DNA of 21,884 nt from assembly GCA_022567815.1 (NCBI GenBank), contig JADFGI010000005.1, positions 1 to 21,884 of the forward strand, read 5' to 3'. The DNA is from Nitrospinota bacterium (GTDB taxonomy: Bacteria; Nitrospinota; Nitrospinia; Nitrospinales; VA-1). The position numbers and the translations under genes are program-made. How positions within the stretch are numbered: the first letter of the stretch is position 1; each line of letters starts with the position of its first letter. Positions 1 to 7,830 of the stretch are shown in pieces. The notes under the pieces are model-generated. The model saw nothing but the letters and a program-made list of their open reading frames with translations, was not told where the DNA came from and ran no database searches.

Positions 1-1206
1 CTGGCGTTCTCGCGTGGCGCAATCGAAGCCTCGCTGGAACGCCTTGTAAGCAATCCGGAGGTCATCGAAAACATCATCCTTTCCACCTGCAACCGTGTGG
101 AAATTTACGCACGCGTCCGCGATACGTCGAAGGGAATCACTCTCCTCAAAAATTTCATCTGCGATTACCACAACATCCCCTTCGTTGAACTGGATAATTA
201 TTTTTACAGTTTCCAGGGTGAGCATGCGGTCGAGCACTTGTTTCGGGTTTCGTCCAGCCTCGATTCCATGGTGTTGGGAGAAACGCAGATTCTGGGTCAG
301 GTGAAGGATGCTTACAGCATGGCGCGATCGCTGAGGTCCACGGGCATGGTGCTGAATCAGCTGTTTGAAAAAGCCTTCAACGTCGCCAAAAAGGTTCGGG
401 AAGAAACGGGCATCGCCGAGCGGGGAGTTTCCATAAGCAGCGCCGCAGTTGAGCTGGCGCGGAAAATATTCGAGGATCTGGAAAACCGTTCCGTCATGCT
501 GGTGGGCACGGGCGAAATGGCGGAGCTTGCGGCCAGGAATCTCATCACATACGGCGTTAAAACGGTCTATGTCTGTAGCCGCACCTATGAACGCGCGGCA
601 ACATTGGCGAAGACGTTGAATGGATGCGCTCTCGATTTCGACATGTTCAAGGAAGAGATGCACAAGGCCGATATCATCATCACCTCCACGGCGTCGCCAA
701 ATTTTATTATCAAGAAAGATATGGTGGAATACGCCATCCGCCAAAGAAAAAACAAGCCGATATTTTTTATCGATATCGCGGTCCCAAGGGATATCGAACC
801 CGAAGTCAACGATCTGGAAAATGTCTATTTGTATGACATCGACGATCTTCAGAGCGTGGTGAGCGCCAATATCAAGGAGCGGGAAAAAGAAGCGGATATA
901 GCAATGGAGCTTATCCAGAACGAAGTGACCAAGTTCAACAACTGGGTGGTTTCTCTCGACGCGGTGCCCACTATTGTGGAAATTCGCAATCGGGCGGAAA
1001 TCACCCGCAAAAATGAACTGGAAAAAGCTTTAAAGAAAATGGAGTCTCTTTCGGATCAGGATAAAAATACCCTCACCCTGATGACCCAATCCATCATCAA
1101 TAAAATTCTTCACAAACCCACCATCAATCTCAAGAAGCAAACTCAGTCCCAGGAAGGGCATGTGTATCTGAAAGCAATCCGGCACCTTTTCCACCTGGAC
1201 GACTGA
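1..1206 (+). CDS. hemA: Glutamyl-tRNA reductase (5' end outside window)
   Basis: Reduces glutamyl-tRNA(Glu) to glutamate-1-semialdehyde with NADPH, the first committed step of the C5 route to haem and other tetrapyrroles. The reading frame is open from base 1; the first in-window start-like codon (GTG at 97) lies after the catalytic Cys motif STCNRVEIYA (Cys codon 88-90), so the true start is upstream and only roughly the first 20 residues are missing. Other family marks are SSLDSMVLGETQILGQVK, the Rossmann segment VMLVGTGEMAELAARNL and the C-terminal helical dimerisation region. The stop TGA (1204-1206) directly abuts the hemC ATG, so the two are almost certainly co-transcribed and probably translationally coupled. 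Identification rests on motifs read directly and is very secure. Confidence 0.97.
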   Translation: MAFSRGAIEASLERLVSNPEVIENIILSTCNRVEIYARVRDTSKGITLLKNFICDYHNIPFVELDNYFYSFQGEHAVEHLFRVSSSLDSMVLGETQILGQVKDAYSMARSLRSTGMVLNQLFEKAFNVAKKVREETGIAERGVSISSAAVELARKIFEDLENRSVMLVGTGEMAELAARNLITYGVKTVYVCSRTYERAATLAKTLNGCALDFDMFKEEMHKADIIITSTASPNFIIKKDMVEYAIRQRKNKPIFFIDIAVPRDIEPEVNDLENVYLYDIDDLQSVVSANIKEREKEADIAMELIQNEVTKFNNWVVSLDAVPTIVEIRNRAEITRKNELEKALKKMESLSDQDKNTLTLMTQSIINKILHKPTINLKKQTQSQEGHVYLKAIRHLFHLDD

Positions 1207-2157
1207 ATGGATCTGGAAAAACTCATCATAGGAAGCCGGGGCAGTGACTTGGCTCTGTGGCAGGCGAACTGGATCAAATCCCAGCTGGAAGACCTTCATT
1301 CCGGTTTACAGGTGGAGATTAAAATCATCAAGACCTCCGGAGACAAGATTCAAGATGTGCCCCTGGCCAAAATTGGCGGCAAGGGATTATTCGTCAAGGA
1401 AATTGAGGAAGCCCTGCTCCGCCGGGAAGTGGATATCGCCGTGCACAGCATGAAGGACGTGCCGATAAAACTTCCCTATGAGTTGGAAATCTCGGTGATT
1501 ACCGAACGTGAAAACCCCTTCGACGCTCTCATTTCGCGAGAAAACATCAAACTCGTTGATCTACAGGAAAACGCCAAAATTGGCACTGGGAGTTTGCGGC
1601 GGAGTTCTCAATTATTGAAATACCGTCCCGATTTGCAGATTGTTCCCTTGCGTGGAAACATCGACACGCGAATTAAAAAACTGGAATCTGAGGGTCTGGA
1701 CGCGATCATCCTCGCCACAGCCGGGTTACGCAGCATGGGATGGACGGATAAGATCACCGAAGTGATTCCATCGGAAATAATTTTGCCAGCGATGGGGCAG
1801 GGGGCCGTGGGCATCGAAACGCGAACCCATGACCCGGATGTGTTCGAGGCGATCATGGGACTCGATCACGAGGAAACTCATTTGGCGCTGGACGCGGAAC
1901 GCGCTTTCGTTGGTGAGCTGGAAGGCGGATGCCAATTGCCCATTGGGGCGTATGCTACAATCGATGAGGAAGAGCAAAATTTAACCCTCAATGGCCTGAT
2001 AGCCCGCCTGGACGGCAAAACCGTTTATCATAGTTCGCAACAGGGTCCTCTGGCTGAACCTAAAAAACTGGGCCGTGAACTTGGAAAAAAAATTCTTGCA
2101 ATGGGAGCGGATAAAATCCTCAAAGAAATTTATCAGCAATCCGAACCAGAATCATGA
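1207..2157 (+). CDS. hemC: Hydroxymethylbilane synthase (porphobilinogen deaminase)
   Basis: Polymerises four porphobilinogen units into hydroxymethylbilane in cytosolic tetrapyrrole synthesis. At 316 residues it is the usual length. Visible marks are the N-terminal IGSRGSDLALWQA, catalytic Asp84 in VHSMKDVPIK, GTGSLRRSSQL, PLRGNIDTR, LPAMGQGAVGIE, and the dipyrromethane-cofactor Cys242 in ELEGGCQLPIGAYA. The ATG follows the hemA stop with no gap, so translation probably relies on hemA coupling; hemA codons directly upstream offer no strong Shine-Dalgarno. No hemD or hemB follows in this window: the next gene is an unrelated small membrane protein after about 220 bp. Confidence 0.98.
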   Translation: MDLEKLIIGSRGSDLALWQANWIKSQLEDLHSGLQVEIKIIKTSGDKIQDVPLAKIGGKGLFVKEIEEALLRREVDIAVHSMKDVPIKLPYELEISVITERENPFDALISRENIKLVDLQENAKIGTGSLRRSSQLLKYRPDLQIVPLRGNIDTRIKKLESEGLDAIILATAGLRSMGWTDKITEVIPSEIILPAMGQGAVGIETRTHDPDVFEAIMGLDHEETHLALDAERAFVGELEGGCQLPIGAYATIDEEEQNLTLNGLIARLDGKTVYHSSQQGPLAEPKKLGRELGKKILAMGADKILKEIYQQSEPES

Positions 2158-2375
2158 TGGTCCGATAATTACCCGGCTTTTAATCGCAACTCCGAAATAC
2201 CGACCTCCTTAATTCCTAAAATCTCATCATAAAGTCCAGGTTGGCAATAGTATTGTTTGCGATATTGTGGACAAAAAGGGCTCAGGGTCCCATATTTATA
2301 GAATAACAAAATCGAGAAAATGTATTGAAAGGGTGCGGCAAATACTTCTAAGGGCATCTGCGGGAGAGTAGGTCC
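2158..2375. other. Intergenic region hemC to DUF2892 gene
   Basis: No gene is supported here. A 62-codon minus-strand frame (2169-2357) shows no recognisable motif and no ribosome-binding site. The stretch is AT-rich and should hold the promoter of the small membrane protein that follows. I see no clear terminator with a T-run after hemC. Confidence 0.4.
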
Positions 2376-2615
2376 ATGTTTTCATTAAGGGTAAATGAAA
2401 GTAATGATGGTCGAAGGGCAAGAATTACCCTCGGTATTTTTGTGGTCGCCTTGGGCATTGCACTGGATGGAATTTGGGGACTTGTTTTAGGATTCGCAGG
2501 GCTTGTTCCATTGGTCAGCGGGTTGACAGGATGGTGCCCATTTTATGCACTTTTTAAAAAAATATCTGCAAACCGCTTCACGATTAATCTATACCGAAAG
2601 CGATTTAAAAGATAA
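2376..2615 (+). CDS. DUF2892 family small membrane protein
   Basis: A 79-residue protein with the plan of the DUF2892 (YgaP-type transmembrane) family: a short basic N-terminus (NDGRRARITLGIF), two hydrophobic helices at about 17-34 and 37-52, then the family-typical LTGWCPFYALF near the C-terminus. The family is an inner-membrane module sometimes fused to rhodanese domains; the stand-alone form has no firmly assigned reaction, and its conserved Cys suggests, but does not prove, a link to sulfur or thiol chemistry. ATG at 2376 follows GCGGGAGAGTAGGTCC, in which GGGAGAG is a plausible ribosome-binding site. A 66-codon frame overlaps the stop as TAATG but is probably spurious. Confidence 0.85.
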   Translation: MFSLRVNESNDGRRARITLGIFVVALGIALDGIWGLVLGFAGLVPLVSGLTGWCPFYALFKKISANRFTINLYRKRFKR

Positions 2616-2889
2616 TGAACGACCCCGTTGCAAGCGGACGGGATATCCTCCAAGGTTTTTCGTTTAAAAGCCGTGGCCAGCGTGACGCTGGACCCGAATG
2701 GCAACAACTTTCGCTCCCAGCAAATATTATCCAGGCAAACGAATTTTGCCAGTTGCCCCTACGGCTAGTAGCCAAGGGGAATAAAACCCACTGGTGGGAA
2801 TCAGTTCAAACCTGAATTTTCTCCAGGTGCAATACCTGGGGGTGTGGGAGGATCCCCTCTTCTTTTCCAATTAAGGAAGGAGGAGGGGA
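2616..2889. other. Hairpin-rich gap between converging genes
   Basis: No convincing gene. The stretch holds at least four self-complementary segments: the D repeat at 2677-2695, CCCCT..GGCT/AGCC..AGGGG at 2756-2779, CCAGGT/ACCTGG at 2823-2839, and the large GATCCCCTC arm pair from 2851. It lies between the 3' ends of converging genes, so transcript-end structures are expected, but none is followed by a run of T on either strand. Confidence 0.5.
2677..2695 (-). repeat. Palindromic repeat, module D
   Basis: CCAGCGTGACGCTGG followed by ACCC: 6-bp arms around TGA. The same palindrome with the same GGGTCC flank (other strand) recurs near 12315, 14517, 15643 and, without the full flank, 17874. This is the outlier copy, about 9.6 kb from the main cluster. 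Confidence 0.85.
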
Positions 2890-2891
2890 TC
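2851..2891. terminator. Long hairpin overlapping the stop of the dehydrogenase gene
   Basis: GATCCCCTCTTCTTTTCC (2851-2868) pairs with GGAAGGAGGAGGGGATC (2875-2891) around AATTAA, with one or two internal mismatches. The right arm overlaps the minus-strand stop codon at 2890-2892. No T-run follows, so it may be a 3'-end stabilising structure or a bidirectional, non-canonical terminator between converging genes. Confidence 0.5.
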
Positions 2892-4164
2892 ACAACCAAT
2901 CCTCTTTTATTGGAGAACTTAATCTTTCTTGCGCAAGGTTTAACGCCTCATTTCGAAAAATGACATCTTTTTGTTTTTGCGCTGTCATTCGATTATGGAC
3001 CTCGGTAACGTTTTTTGAGACGGTATTTGCGATCAATTCTTCCAGATAGATTTGCGGTCCTTTTTTGAGCATCTTATCTTTAAAATCCAGGTCTCCTGTC
3101 ATTTTCAATTCCACCGCGCATCCTATGACCCCGCCCACATTCACGATGAAATCGGAAAGGGAAAGAATTTTCCTTTGGTTTTGCAGATAATATTCCGTCA
3201 TTTTGTTGGAAGGCGTATTGGCTCCCTGGAGAATCATTTTGCAGTCGATGCGGTCGGCGTTTTTCGCGTTGATGCAGTCGGGCCTCGCCGCCGGAACCAG
3301 AATTTCACAGGGGGCTTCGAGGAGCCAGTCCAATTTATCTGGTCCAAACCGCTTGTCAACCGGACCGGAATATCTTTGAAGCCCAAGGGAATCTTTGCGA
3401 ATTCGGTTTAATTCCTCGACATTGAGGCCAGTGGGATTCCACAATGCCACATGAATATCGGATGCGCCGACGATCACGGCTCCGGCGCCTTGTAACTTGG
3501 TCGCGGTCCATGACCCTACATTGCCGTATCCTTGAATAACCACACGGGCGTTTTTAATGGGGAAGCCTCCTTGCAAAGTTTCCATGGTCCTGGCCGCGGC
3601 GAATAGCCCGTGGGCGGTGAGTCCCCAATCGTCAATGGGTATGCCGCCTTTTTCAGGAGGCCGGCCCGCCCCGCCGCGCATGTGATTAAAGGTTCCCAGC
3701 TTTTCTGAAAATTTTTCATAAATTTGTTGAATATCGATTTCATTGGTTCCCATATCCGGGGCAGGGATATAAGAATCGATTTTGAAAAGCGCGTCTGTAA
3801 AAAGGCTTATTAATTTCCTTTTAAGATGAGGATGCGACTGAAAAAAATAAGGATCGACGGTCAGTCCCGATTTTCCACCTCCCAAGGGAAGACAAGCCGC
3901 GCTGTTCTTCAATGTCATGGCGCGGGCCAGGCGGGAAACTTCTAATAGTGTCAAATCCGGGGCCATGCGGATGCCCCCAAGACCCGGGCCGCGAACGGTA
4001 TTGTCGATCACCACGAAACCCCAGGCTTGCCCTGTTTCCGGATCGCTCAAGCGGATCTTTTGCTCCGGCGTATTTTCATCCGAACTGGAGAAACGCTCTG
4101 ACGGTGACTTCGCATCCGGGAGAATTTCCAAATCGAATGCGCCCGGTAACTTTAGTGGTGTCAA
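2890..4164 (-). CDS. Glu/Leu/Phe/Val dehydrogenase family protein (probable glutamate dehydrogenase)
   Basis: Oxidative deamination or reductive amination of an amino acid with NAD(P). Of 424 residues, about the first 45 form an unusual polar extension. The substrate domain has RGPGLGGIRM, the MTLKNSAACLPLGGGKSGL lysines and SYIPAPDMGTNEID with the catalytic Asp; the Rossmann domain has VVIQGYGNVGSWTATKL. Length and PAPDMGTN favour glutamate dehydrogenase, but GPGLGGIRM also resembles leucine-dehydrogenase-type members, so substrate is open. The start shown is TTG at 4164 after a weak GGGCAGA; no ATG lies upstream before an in-frame stop at 4206, and the next ATG falls inside the conserved core. 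It diverges from nadC and ends in a large hairpin. Confidence 0.92.
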   Translation of the reverse strand: MTPLKLPGAFDLEILPDAKSPSERFSSSDENTPEQKIRLSDPETGQAWGFVVIDNTVRGPGLGGIRMAPDLTLLEVSRLARAMTLKNSAACLPLGGGKSGLTVDPYFFQSHPHLKRKLISLFTDALFKIDSYIPAPDMGTNEIDIQQIYEKFSEKLGTFNHMRGGAGRPPEKGGIPIDDWGLTAHGLFAAARTMETLQGGFPIKNARVVIQGYGNVGSWTATKLQGAGAVIVGASDIHVALWNPTGLNVEELNRIRKDSLGLQRYSGPVDKRFGPDKLDWLLEAPCEILVPAARPDCINAKNADRIDCKMILQGANTPSNKMTEYYLQNQRKILSLSDFIVNVGGVIGCAVELKMTGDLDFKDKMLKKGPQIYLEELIANTVSKNVTEVHNRMTAQKQKDVIFRNEALNLAQERLSSPIKEDWL

Positions 4165-4334
4165 AATTCTGCCCGGTATAAAAATTGTTTTGTTGAATAA
4201 TATCTAAAAACAAGGCAACAATAGGTTGCTGTCGGTCAGTGTGCCGGCTGAGCCTGGAATATATTAAAACAAATTCATTATTTTTGATTGTAAAAATTTT
4301 CAGATTTCATTCACCTGACATGAGGTAAAACAAT
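4165..4334. promoter_or_regulatory. Divergent promoter region, dehydrogenase / nadC
   Basis: About 170 bp of AT-rich sequence between two divergent starts (TTG at 4164 on minus, TTG at 4335 on plus), so promoters for both should be here. I cannot pick confident -35/-10 pairs. TGAGGT at 4321-4326, 8 nt before the TTG, is the nadC ribosome-binding site and supports that start. Confidence 0.45.
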
Positions 4335-5186
4335 TTGACCAAAACGATCACCAATGACCAAATCGACGCCTTGGTTCAGCGAGCGCTGGATGAGGACCTG
4401 GGTTCCGGGGACATCACCACCCGAAACATTCTGGATGAAAATTTTATCTGGACCGCTGAGGTGTTGGCCAAGGAATCGTTGACTCTTTGCGGAACGGAAA
4501 TTTTTCGCCGGGTGTTTTCTATTCTGGATTCGTCCTGCACGTTTCCGGGTCCATGTTTCCGGGACGGCGAGTCAGTGTCTTCCGGCGAGGTGATAATGAA
4601 AATCCGAGGAAAAAGCATTGCCTTGCTGGAAGGCGAGCGGACGGCCTTAAACATTCTGCAAAAATTGAGCGGTATCGCCACTCTGACCCGCAAGTTTGTG
4701 GAACGGGCCCGGCCGGTCACGATTCTGGATACCCGTAAAACCACCGCTGGTCTGAGAATCTTCGAGAAGTATGCGGTAAAATGCGGCGGCGGTGAAAATC
4801 ATCGGTTCGGATTGTTTGATGCGGTGATGATTAAGGACAATCATATAAAAGCGGCTGGCAGTATCACCGCGGCTGTGGGGCGAATCAGGAAAAAGCTCAA
4901 TCAGAAAAAAACCATCGAAGTGGAAACCACAAACCTGCATGAGGTGGAGGAGGCCTTGTCCGCCGGAGTGGATATTATCATGCTGGACAACATGCCAACG
5001 GAAATGATCCTGCACTCTGTCAAGTTGATTGACCACAAGGTGAAAATCGAAGTGTCCGGTTCGATCTCTCTCGAACGTCTGGATGAACTGGCGGGAACCG
5101 GAATTGACTATGTATCGGTGGGGGCCTTGACCCATTCCGCCCCGGCGGTGGATATCAGTATGAATTTTCTGAATAACAAAGCTTAA
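4335..5186 (+). CDS. nadC: Nicotinate-nucleotide pyrophosphorylase (quinolinate phosphoribosyltransferase)
   Basis: Converts quinolinate and PRPP to nicotinate mononucleotide in de novo NAD synthesis. At 283 residues it is full length: N-terminal alpha/beta sandwich (DEDLGSGDITTRN), ERTALNILQKLSGIATLT, the hallmark LDTRKTTAGLRIFEKYAVKCGGGENHR at about 131-157, VMIKDNHI, VEVETT-type IEVETTNL and DIIMLDNM for the phosphoribosyl site, then VSGSISLERL. TTG is chosen as start because TGAGGT lies 8 nt upstream and the N-terminus matches family length. No nadA or nadB is adjacent in this window. Confidence 0.97.
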   Translation: MTKTITNDQIDALVQRALDEDLGSGDITTRNILDENFIWTAEVLAKESLTLCGTEIFRRVFSILDSSCTFPGPCFRDGESVSSGEVIMKIRGKSIALLEGERTALNILQKLSGIATLTRKFVERARPVTILDTRKTTAGLRIFEKYAVKCGGGENHRFGLFDAVMIKDNHIKAAGSITAAVGRIRKKLNQKKTIEVETTNLHEVEEALSAGVDIIMLDNMPTEMILHSVKLIDHKVKIEVSGSISLERLDELAGTGIDYVSVGALTHSAPAVDISMNFLNNKA

Positions 5187-5274
5187 CCGTTGACAGGAAA
5201 TTATCCTTTTCCCTGAAGAAAGGGTTGCACCGGTGGTACACTGATAAGAGCCAAAAACCTTTTAAGGTTTCCAC

Positions 5275-5697
5275 ATGCCCTGTAAAGATTCCTCATCAAT
5301 AGTAAAGGTCAAGCTGGATCTTGAAGAACGTTTGCTGGATTTCGACTTTTCCAAAATTACCTGTAGCAAGGAAATCGGCGGCGGAACGGGTTATATGGAA
5401 TATTGCTCGGGAAAGTCGGCACAGGAAATACTGACGTTCGATTTTAATGATCTGACTCGCATTTTAGGGATGCAGGATCCCGACGATCAATTTTTTCTGT
5501 ACCTCGAATGGGATGCCTTGAGGACGACCCTTTGCCAGTATTTGGGGAACGATGAGGAGATTGACCGGGAGAGGTATCAATTGTCCTCAATAATCCACGA
5601 GATAGACTTCATCGAAATTTCCCAGGTCATTCACCCCCAACAGAATATGCCCAAGCTTGTCTCCTGCTTTAAAAAAAGCATCCAACCTTCAAATTAA
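5275..5697 (+). CDS. Unknown 140-residue protein, faint NifU/IscU-like pattern
   Basis: I do not firmly recognise this protein. It is acidic and soluble, with no signal peptide or membrane helix. Residues about 25-50 (DFSKITCSKEIGG, then YMEYCSGKSAQEIL) recall the layout of NifU/IscU-type scaffold domains, where a Cys is followed about 15 residues on by a short motif and GK; the typical second and third ligand contexts are not evident, so this is only a resemblance. Cys are at about positions 3, 30, 45, 87 and 128. ATG at 5275 follows AAGG at 5264-5267, which lies within an AAACCTT/AAGGTTT inverted repeat (5255-5270), so the ribosome-binding site could be partly hidden. It converges on the DUF1566 gene; the two overlap by 4 bp at their 3' ends. 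Confidence 0.7.
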   Translation: MPCKDSSSIVKVKLDLEERLLDFDFSKITCSKEIGGGTGYMEYCSGKSAQEILTFDFNDLTRILGMQDPDDQFFLYLEWDALRTTLCQYLGNDEEIDRERYQLSSIIHEIDFIEISQVIHPQQNMPKLVSCFKKSIQPSN

Positions 5698-6116
5698 TCC
5701 GGGTAGAGTCGAACCGGGCGGATATATCCCTGAGAAAAATCCTGGTCAAATCCCTGCGCAATTCCGCTGGCATAATTGAAATAAAATGCCGCCTGTTGGT
5801 CAAAAGGCAGGCACCATGAACTATTGCCACCGCCGGGAGCAAATGCGGGGGCCAAGTGAAGCTCTTGTTTCGATCTCCCGATAATCAAGCTTTCAGGAAC
5901 AAAAAGTTTTTCGATTTCTTCTCTCTCGGCAATACGCCAGTCGTGAAATCCGAGGTAATCTTTTTTATTTAAATCATCCACAAAACTCAACGCTTCCTGA
6001 AAGGTCAGCCAATCCTGAGCAATGGCCCAGGAATCCTCCCTGGCCCAAATCAGACCCGACTCATTATCCAGGACCATTCCGTTTTTCTGATCAACAAATC
6101 TCGTTTCTTTATTCAT
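5694..6116 (-). CDS. DUF1566 (Lcl C-terminal-like) domain protein
   Basis: A compact DUF1566-type domain: RFVDQKNGMVLDNESGLIWARED at the N-terminus, then TFQEALSFVDDLNKKDYLGFHDWRIAEREEIEKLF and the closing FSQGYIRPVRLYPD. Such domains are widespread in surface and secreted proteins of aquatic bacteria and resemble C-type-lectin-like folds; no enzymatic role is established. I place the start at ATG 6116 (MNKETRFVDQ) because the domain begins there. The frame could extend to a TTG at 6176, adding a 20-residue hydrophobic stretch that might be a poor signal sequence; GAGGA lies about 19 nt upstream of the ATG, too far for a standard site, so the start is uncertain. Confidence 0.75.
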   Translation of the reverse strand: MNKETRFVDQKNGMVLDNESGLIWAREDSWAIAQDWLTFQEALSFVDDLNKKDYLGFHDWRIAEREEIEKLFVPESLIIGRSKQELHLAPAFAPGGGNSSWCLPFDQQAAFYFNYASGIAQGFDQDFSQGYIRPVRLYPD

Positions 6117-6257
6117 TGTGTTTAGTGCTATAAAGTCCTCAAAGGGTGGAAGAAAAACTTTTAAAAATAAAAACAACCTTTATAATACGCATTCAATGCC
6201 AGGACCAAAATAAATGAACGACGCCACGCCACAGGCGGCCAGCGCTAATATTCTCCT

Positions 6258-6270
6258 CCCCTGTAAGGGG
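6258..6270 (-). repeat. Diverged copy of palindromic module A
   Basis: Reads CCCCTTACAGGGG on the minus strand, followed by AGGAG: 5-bp arms and a TAC loop, the same loop as the module A hairpins at 12-20 kb, with another arm sequence. It lies just before the start of the plus-strand membrane protein gene. It is shorter than the others, so membership is tentative. Confidence 0.5.
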
Positions 6271-6303
6271 CGCGTTGCGGGGTAAAGAAATTTAATTATT
6301 TCC

Positions 6304-6927
6304 ATGCTAAAGCAATTCATCGCCATTTGCATCCTTTTCGTATTATTCACCGGCGCTCTCATAATAAAATTTGACGCGCCCGCCTGGGGGCGCTCAAGCC
6401 CCGGTGTTTGGGGAGCATTTTCTTCCACGCAATTATTAAGCGCCAATTCGGATGAACCGTGCGGCGAAAAAGTGCGGCCCGCAAAATATTATTCCGATGC
6501 CTCTCTATATTCCCTTATTGGCGGTTTCATTTTGGTTTTCGCGGGAATTTTTGCAGACAAAAAAGCCCTGAAGCTGGGGGTCTGGATTTTAGCGGCGTTT
6601 CCTTTTGCTTTCTGGATTTATATCAATTACTTTGTGAATTTTGAGCGCACTCAAAAAATATCTTTTGTCTACGATACGGTCGCTGAAAACACGTTGGCTA
6701 ATATCGCCGAAGCTCAGGACAGGTATAAATCCGAACAGGATACCTTCATTAAAGATTTAGACCAACTGTATTCCCATATGGCAGGATCGCATGGCATTGA
6801 CGAATGCGTAAAAATATTGAAGATTGAAGCAAAATGGGATCATTGGACCGCCCAGGCCAAACACGTTTCCAGTCCCCATAAAGTTATCTGGGACAGTCGT
6901 ACGGGTAGCTCTCTTAAAAAAGGTTAA
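6304..6927 (+). CDS. Three-TM membrane protein with pilin-like C-terminal domain
   Basis: A 207-residue protein of unknown function. Hydrophobic helices lie at about 5-22, 66-83 and 91-111; between the first two is a polar loop with a single Cys. After the third helix, ENTLANIAEAQDRYKSEQ then DTFIKDLDQLYSHM has the spacing of the mature N-terminal half of type IV pilin-like and pseudopilin ectodomains (xNLxxIxxAQxxYxxxxxxFxxDLxxL). No prepilin peptidase site precedes it, so it would be a membrane protein borrowing the pilin ectodomain rather than a true pilin. ATG at 6304 has no strong ribosome-binding site. The domain assignment is an inference from pattern. Confidence 0.7.
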   Translation: MLKQFIAICILFVLFTGALIIKFDAPAWGRSSPGVWGAFSSTQLLSANSDEPCGEKVRPAKYYSDASLYSLIGGFILVFAGIFADKKALKLGVWILAAFPFAFWIYINYFVNFERTQKISFVYDTVAENTLANIAEAQDRYKSEQDTFIKDLDQLYSHMAGSHGIDECVKILKIEAKWDHWTAQAKHVSSPHKVIWDSRTGSSLKKG

Positions 6928-7050
6928 AGTTAAACCACGGAGGATTTATAATCCTGAGACCAGCAAATGACCTACAAGCTTATTCGGGCAAATTCTAGAA
7001 AGCCCGCGCTACTGAAAAATTTTATTTCGAGTGACTCTGCCTGACAGGCA
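6928..7050. terminator. Gap between converging genes with short hairpins
   Basis: AGGATTTATAATCCT at about 6943-6957 and TGCCTGACAGGCA at about 7038-7050 can each fold into a small hairpin. Neither has a strong T-run, so termination here is only presumed from the converging gene layout. Confidence 0.35.
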
Positions 7051-7443
7051 TCACCCTTGATCCCAGTGCTGGACAATTCCGTTCAGTGAAATCATTCCAA
7101 TCACGGTATTATTTTCCAGCACCATTGCATAAGATACCTTGAAGTTAGTCAAGTGCCGTGCGGCATAGGGAAGAGGCATGTTGGGCGGAACGTTGAGAAC
7201 CGGTTTGGTCATGATTTCGTAAACATGAGTTTCATGGAGCTTTCTTCTTTCGCCGATGACTTTCCGGGCAATATCTCTGCGAGTCATGATTCCATAAACA
7301 TCCGCCTCGTTCCTTGGTTCAATGAGGATGGCATTAATCTTGTTCTGGGTCATTATCGCCAAGGCATCCGAAACTTTGGTGATGCCCTCGATTTTTTTGA
7401 AATTGGGCATCATAATATCCCGGACCGATTGGTAGTCTGTCAT
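7051..7443 (-). CDS. Two-CBS-domain regulatory protein
   Basis: A 130-residue protein made of one Bateman module: CBS1 around VRDIMMPNFKKIEGITKVSD..VYGIMTRRDIARKV and CBS2 around VYEIMTKPVLNVPPN..VIGMISLNGIV. Such modules usually bind adenine nucleotides and gate transporters or enzymes. ATG 7443 is preferred to the TTG at 7446 because AGGAG sits 6-7 nt upstream; that site overlaps the TAG stop of the P-II-like gene, implying translational coupling. It is the last gene of the four-gene DUF1538 operon, so I infer it senses cell energy state for that membrane pair. Confidence 0.92.
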   Translation of the reverse strand: MTDYQSVRDIMMPNFKKIEGITKVSDALAIMTQNKINAILIEPRNEADVYGIMTRRDIARKVIGERRKLHETHVYEIMTKPVLNVPPNMPLPYAARHLTNFKVSYAMVLENNTVIGMISLNGIVQHWDQG

Positions 7444-7452
7444 CAAGGTCTC

Positions 7453-7800
7453 CTAAAAATAATTTTGCCTGGCGTCTTTTTCCATTGTGGGAAGCTGGCT
7501 TTCCAATCCGATCGCTCGATCCACCAGCCATGAAAATGCGATTCCGTTTCCATGTTCATCCAGATGACCGGCCTTGTAGATGGCGTCCATGATGTCATTG
7601 GATTTAAAATCTTCAACCAAAAAGAGGAGCATGTCCTTTTGCACTTCCATTGACAACCCAAAAAATGATTTGTGCTTGTGAATCCCTTCCCCGCGGGCAT
7701 TCAAAATCGTGACTCCCGTAGAGCCCGCTTCTTTAGCCGCATTGATTACCTCGTCCTGATAGTCGTCGTTGACCAAAGCAAGAATAACTTTAAAACGCAT
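7453..7800 (-). CDS. P-II-like signalling protein
   Basis: A 115-residue protein with the ferredoxin-like P-II pattern: MRFKVILALVNDDYQDEVINAAKEAGSTGVTILNARG, a T-loop-like region (GEGIHKHKSFFGLSM), QKDMLLFLVEDFKSNDIMDAIYKAG, then GNGIAFSWLVDRAIGL. P-II-like trimers bind small effectors and dock on transporters or enzymes. The T-loop lacks the uridylylated Tyr context of GlnB/GlnK, so it is a P-II-like branch and need not be a nitrogen sensor. ATG 7800 has GGAGGAGA upstream, a strong ribosome-binding site. It lies 30 bp after the second DUF1538 gene and is coupled to the CBS gene. Confidence 0.9.
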   Translation of the reverse strand: MRFKVILALVNDDYQDEVINAAKEAGSTGVTILNARGEGIHKHKSFFGLSMEVQKDMLLFLVEDFKSNDIMDAIYKAGHLDEHGNGIAFSWLVDRAIGLESQLPTMEKDARQNYF

Positions 7801-7830
7801 AGAGTTTGTCTCCTCCCATAAAGTTAAACA

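Noticed and set aside
2615..2815. 66-codon open frame overlapping the DUF2892 stop as TAATG
   Set aside because: No motif, and it reads through module D and other hairpins; coupling geometry alone is weak support.
2790..2830. tRNA T-arm-like sequence (TCAGTTCAAACCTGA)
   Set aside because: No matching acceptor, D or anticodon arms could be found upstream.
3052..3411. 119-codon plus-strand frame opposite the dehydrogenase gene
   Set aside because: Antisense shadow of a clear enzyme gene; no ribosome-binding site or motif.
4647..5135. 162-codon minus-strand frame within nadC
   Set aside because: A shadow of nadC, which has full family motifs on the plus strand.
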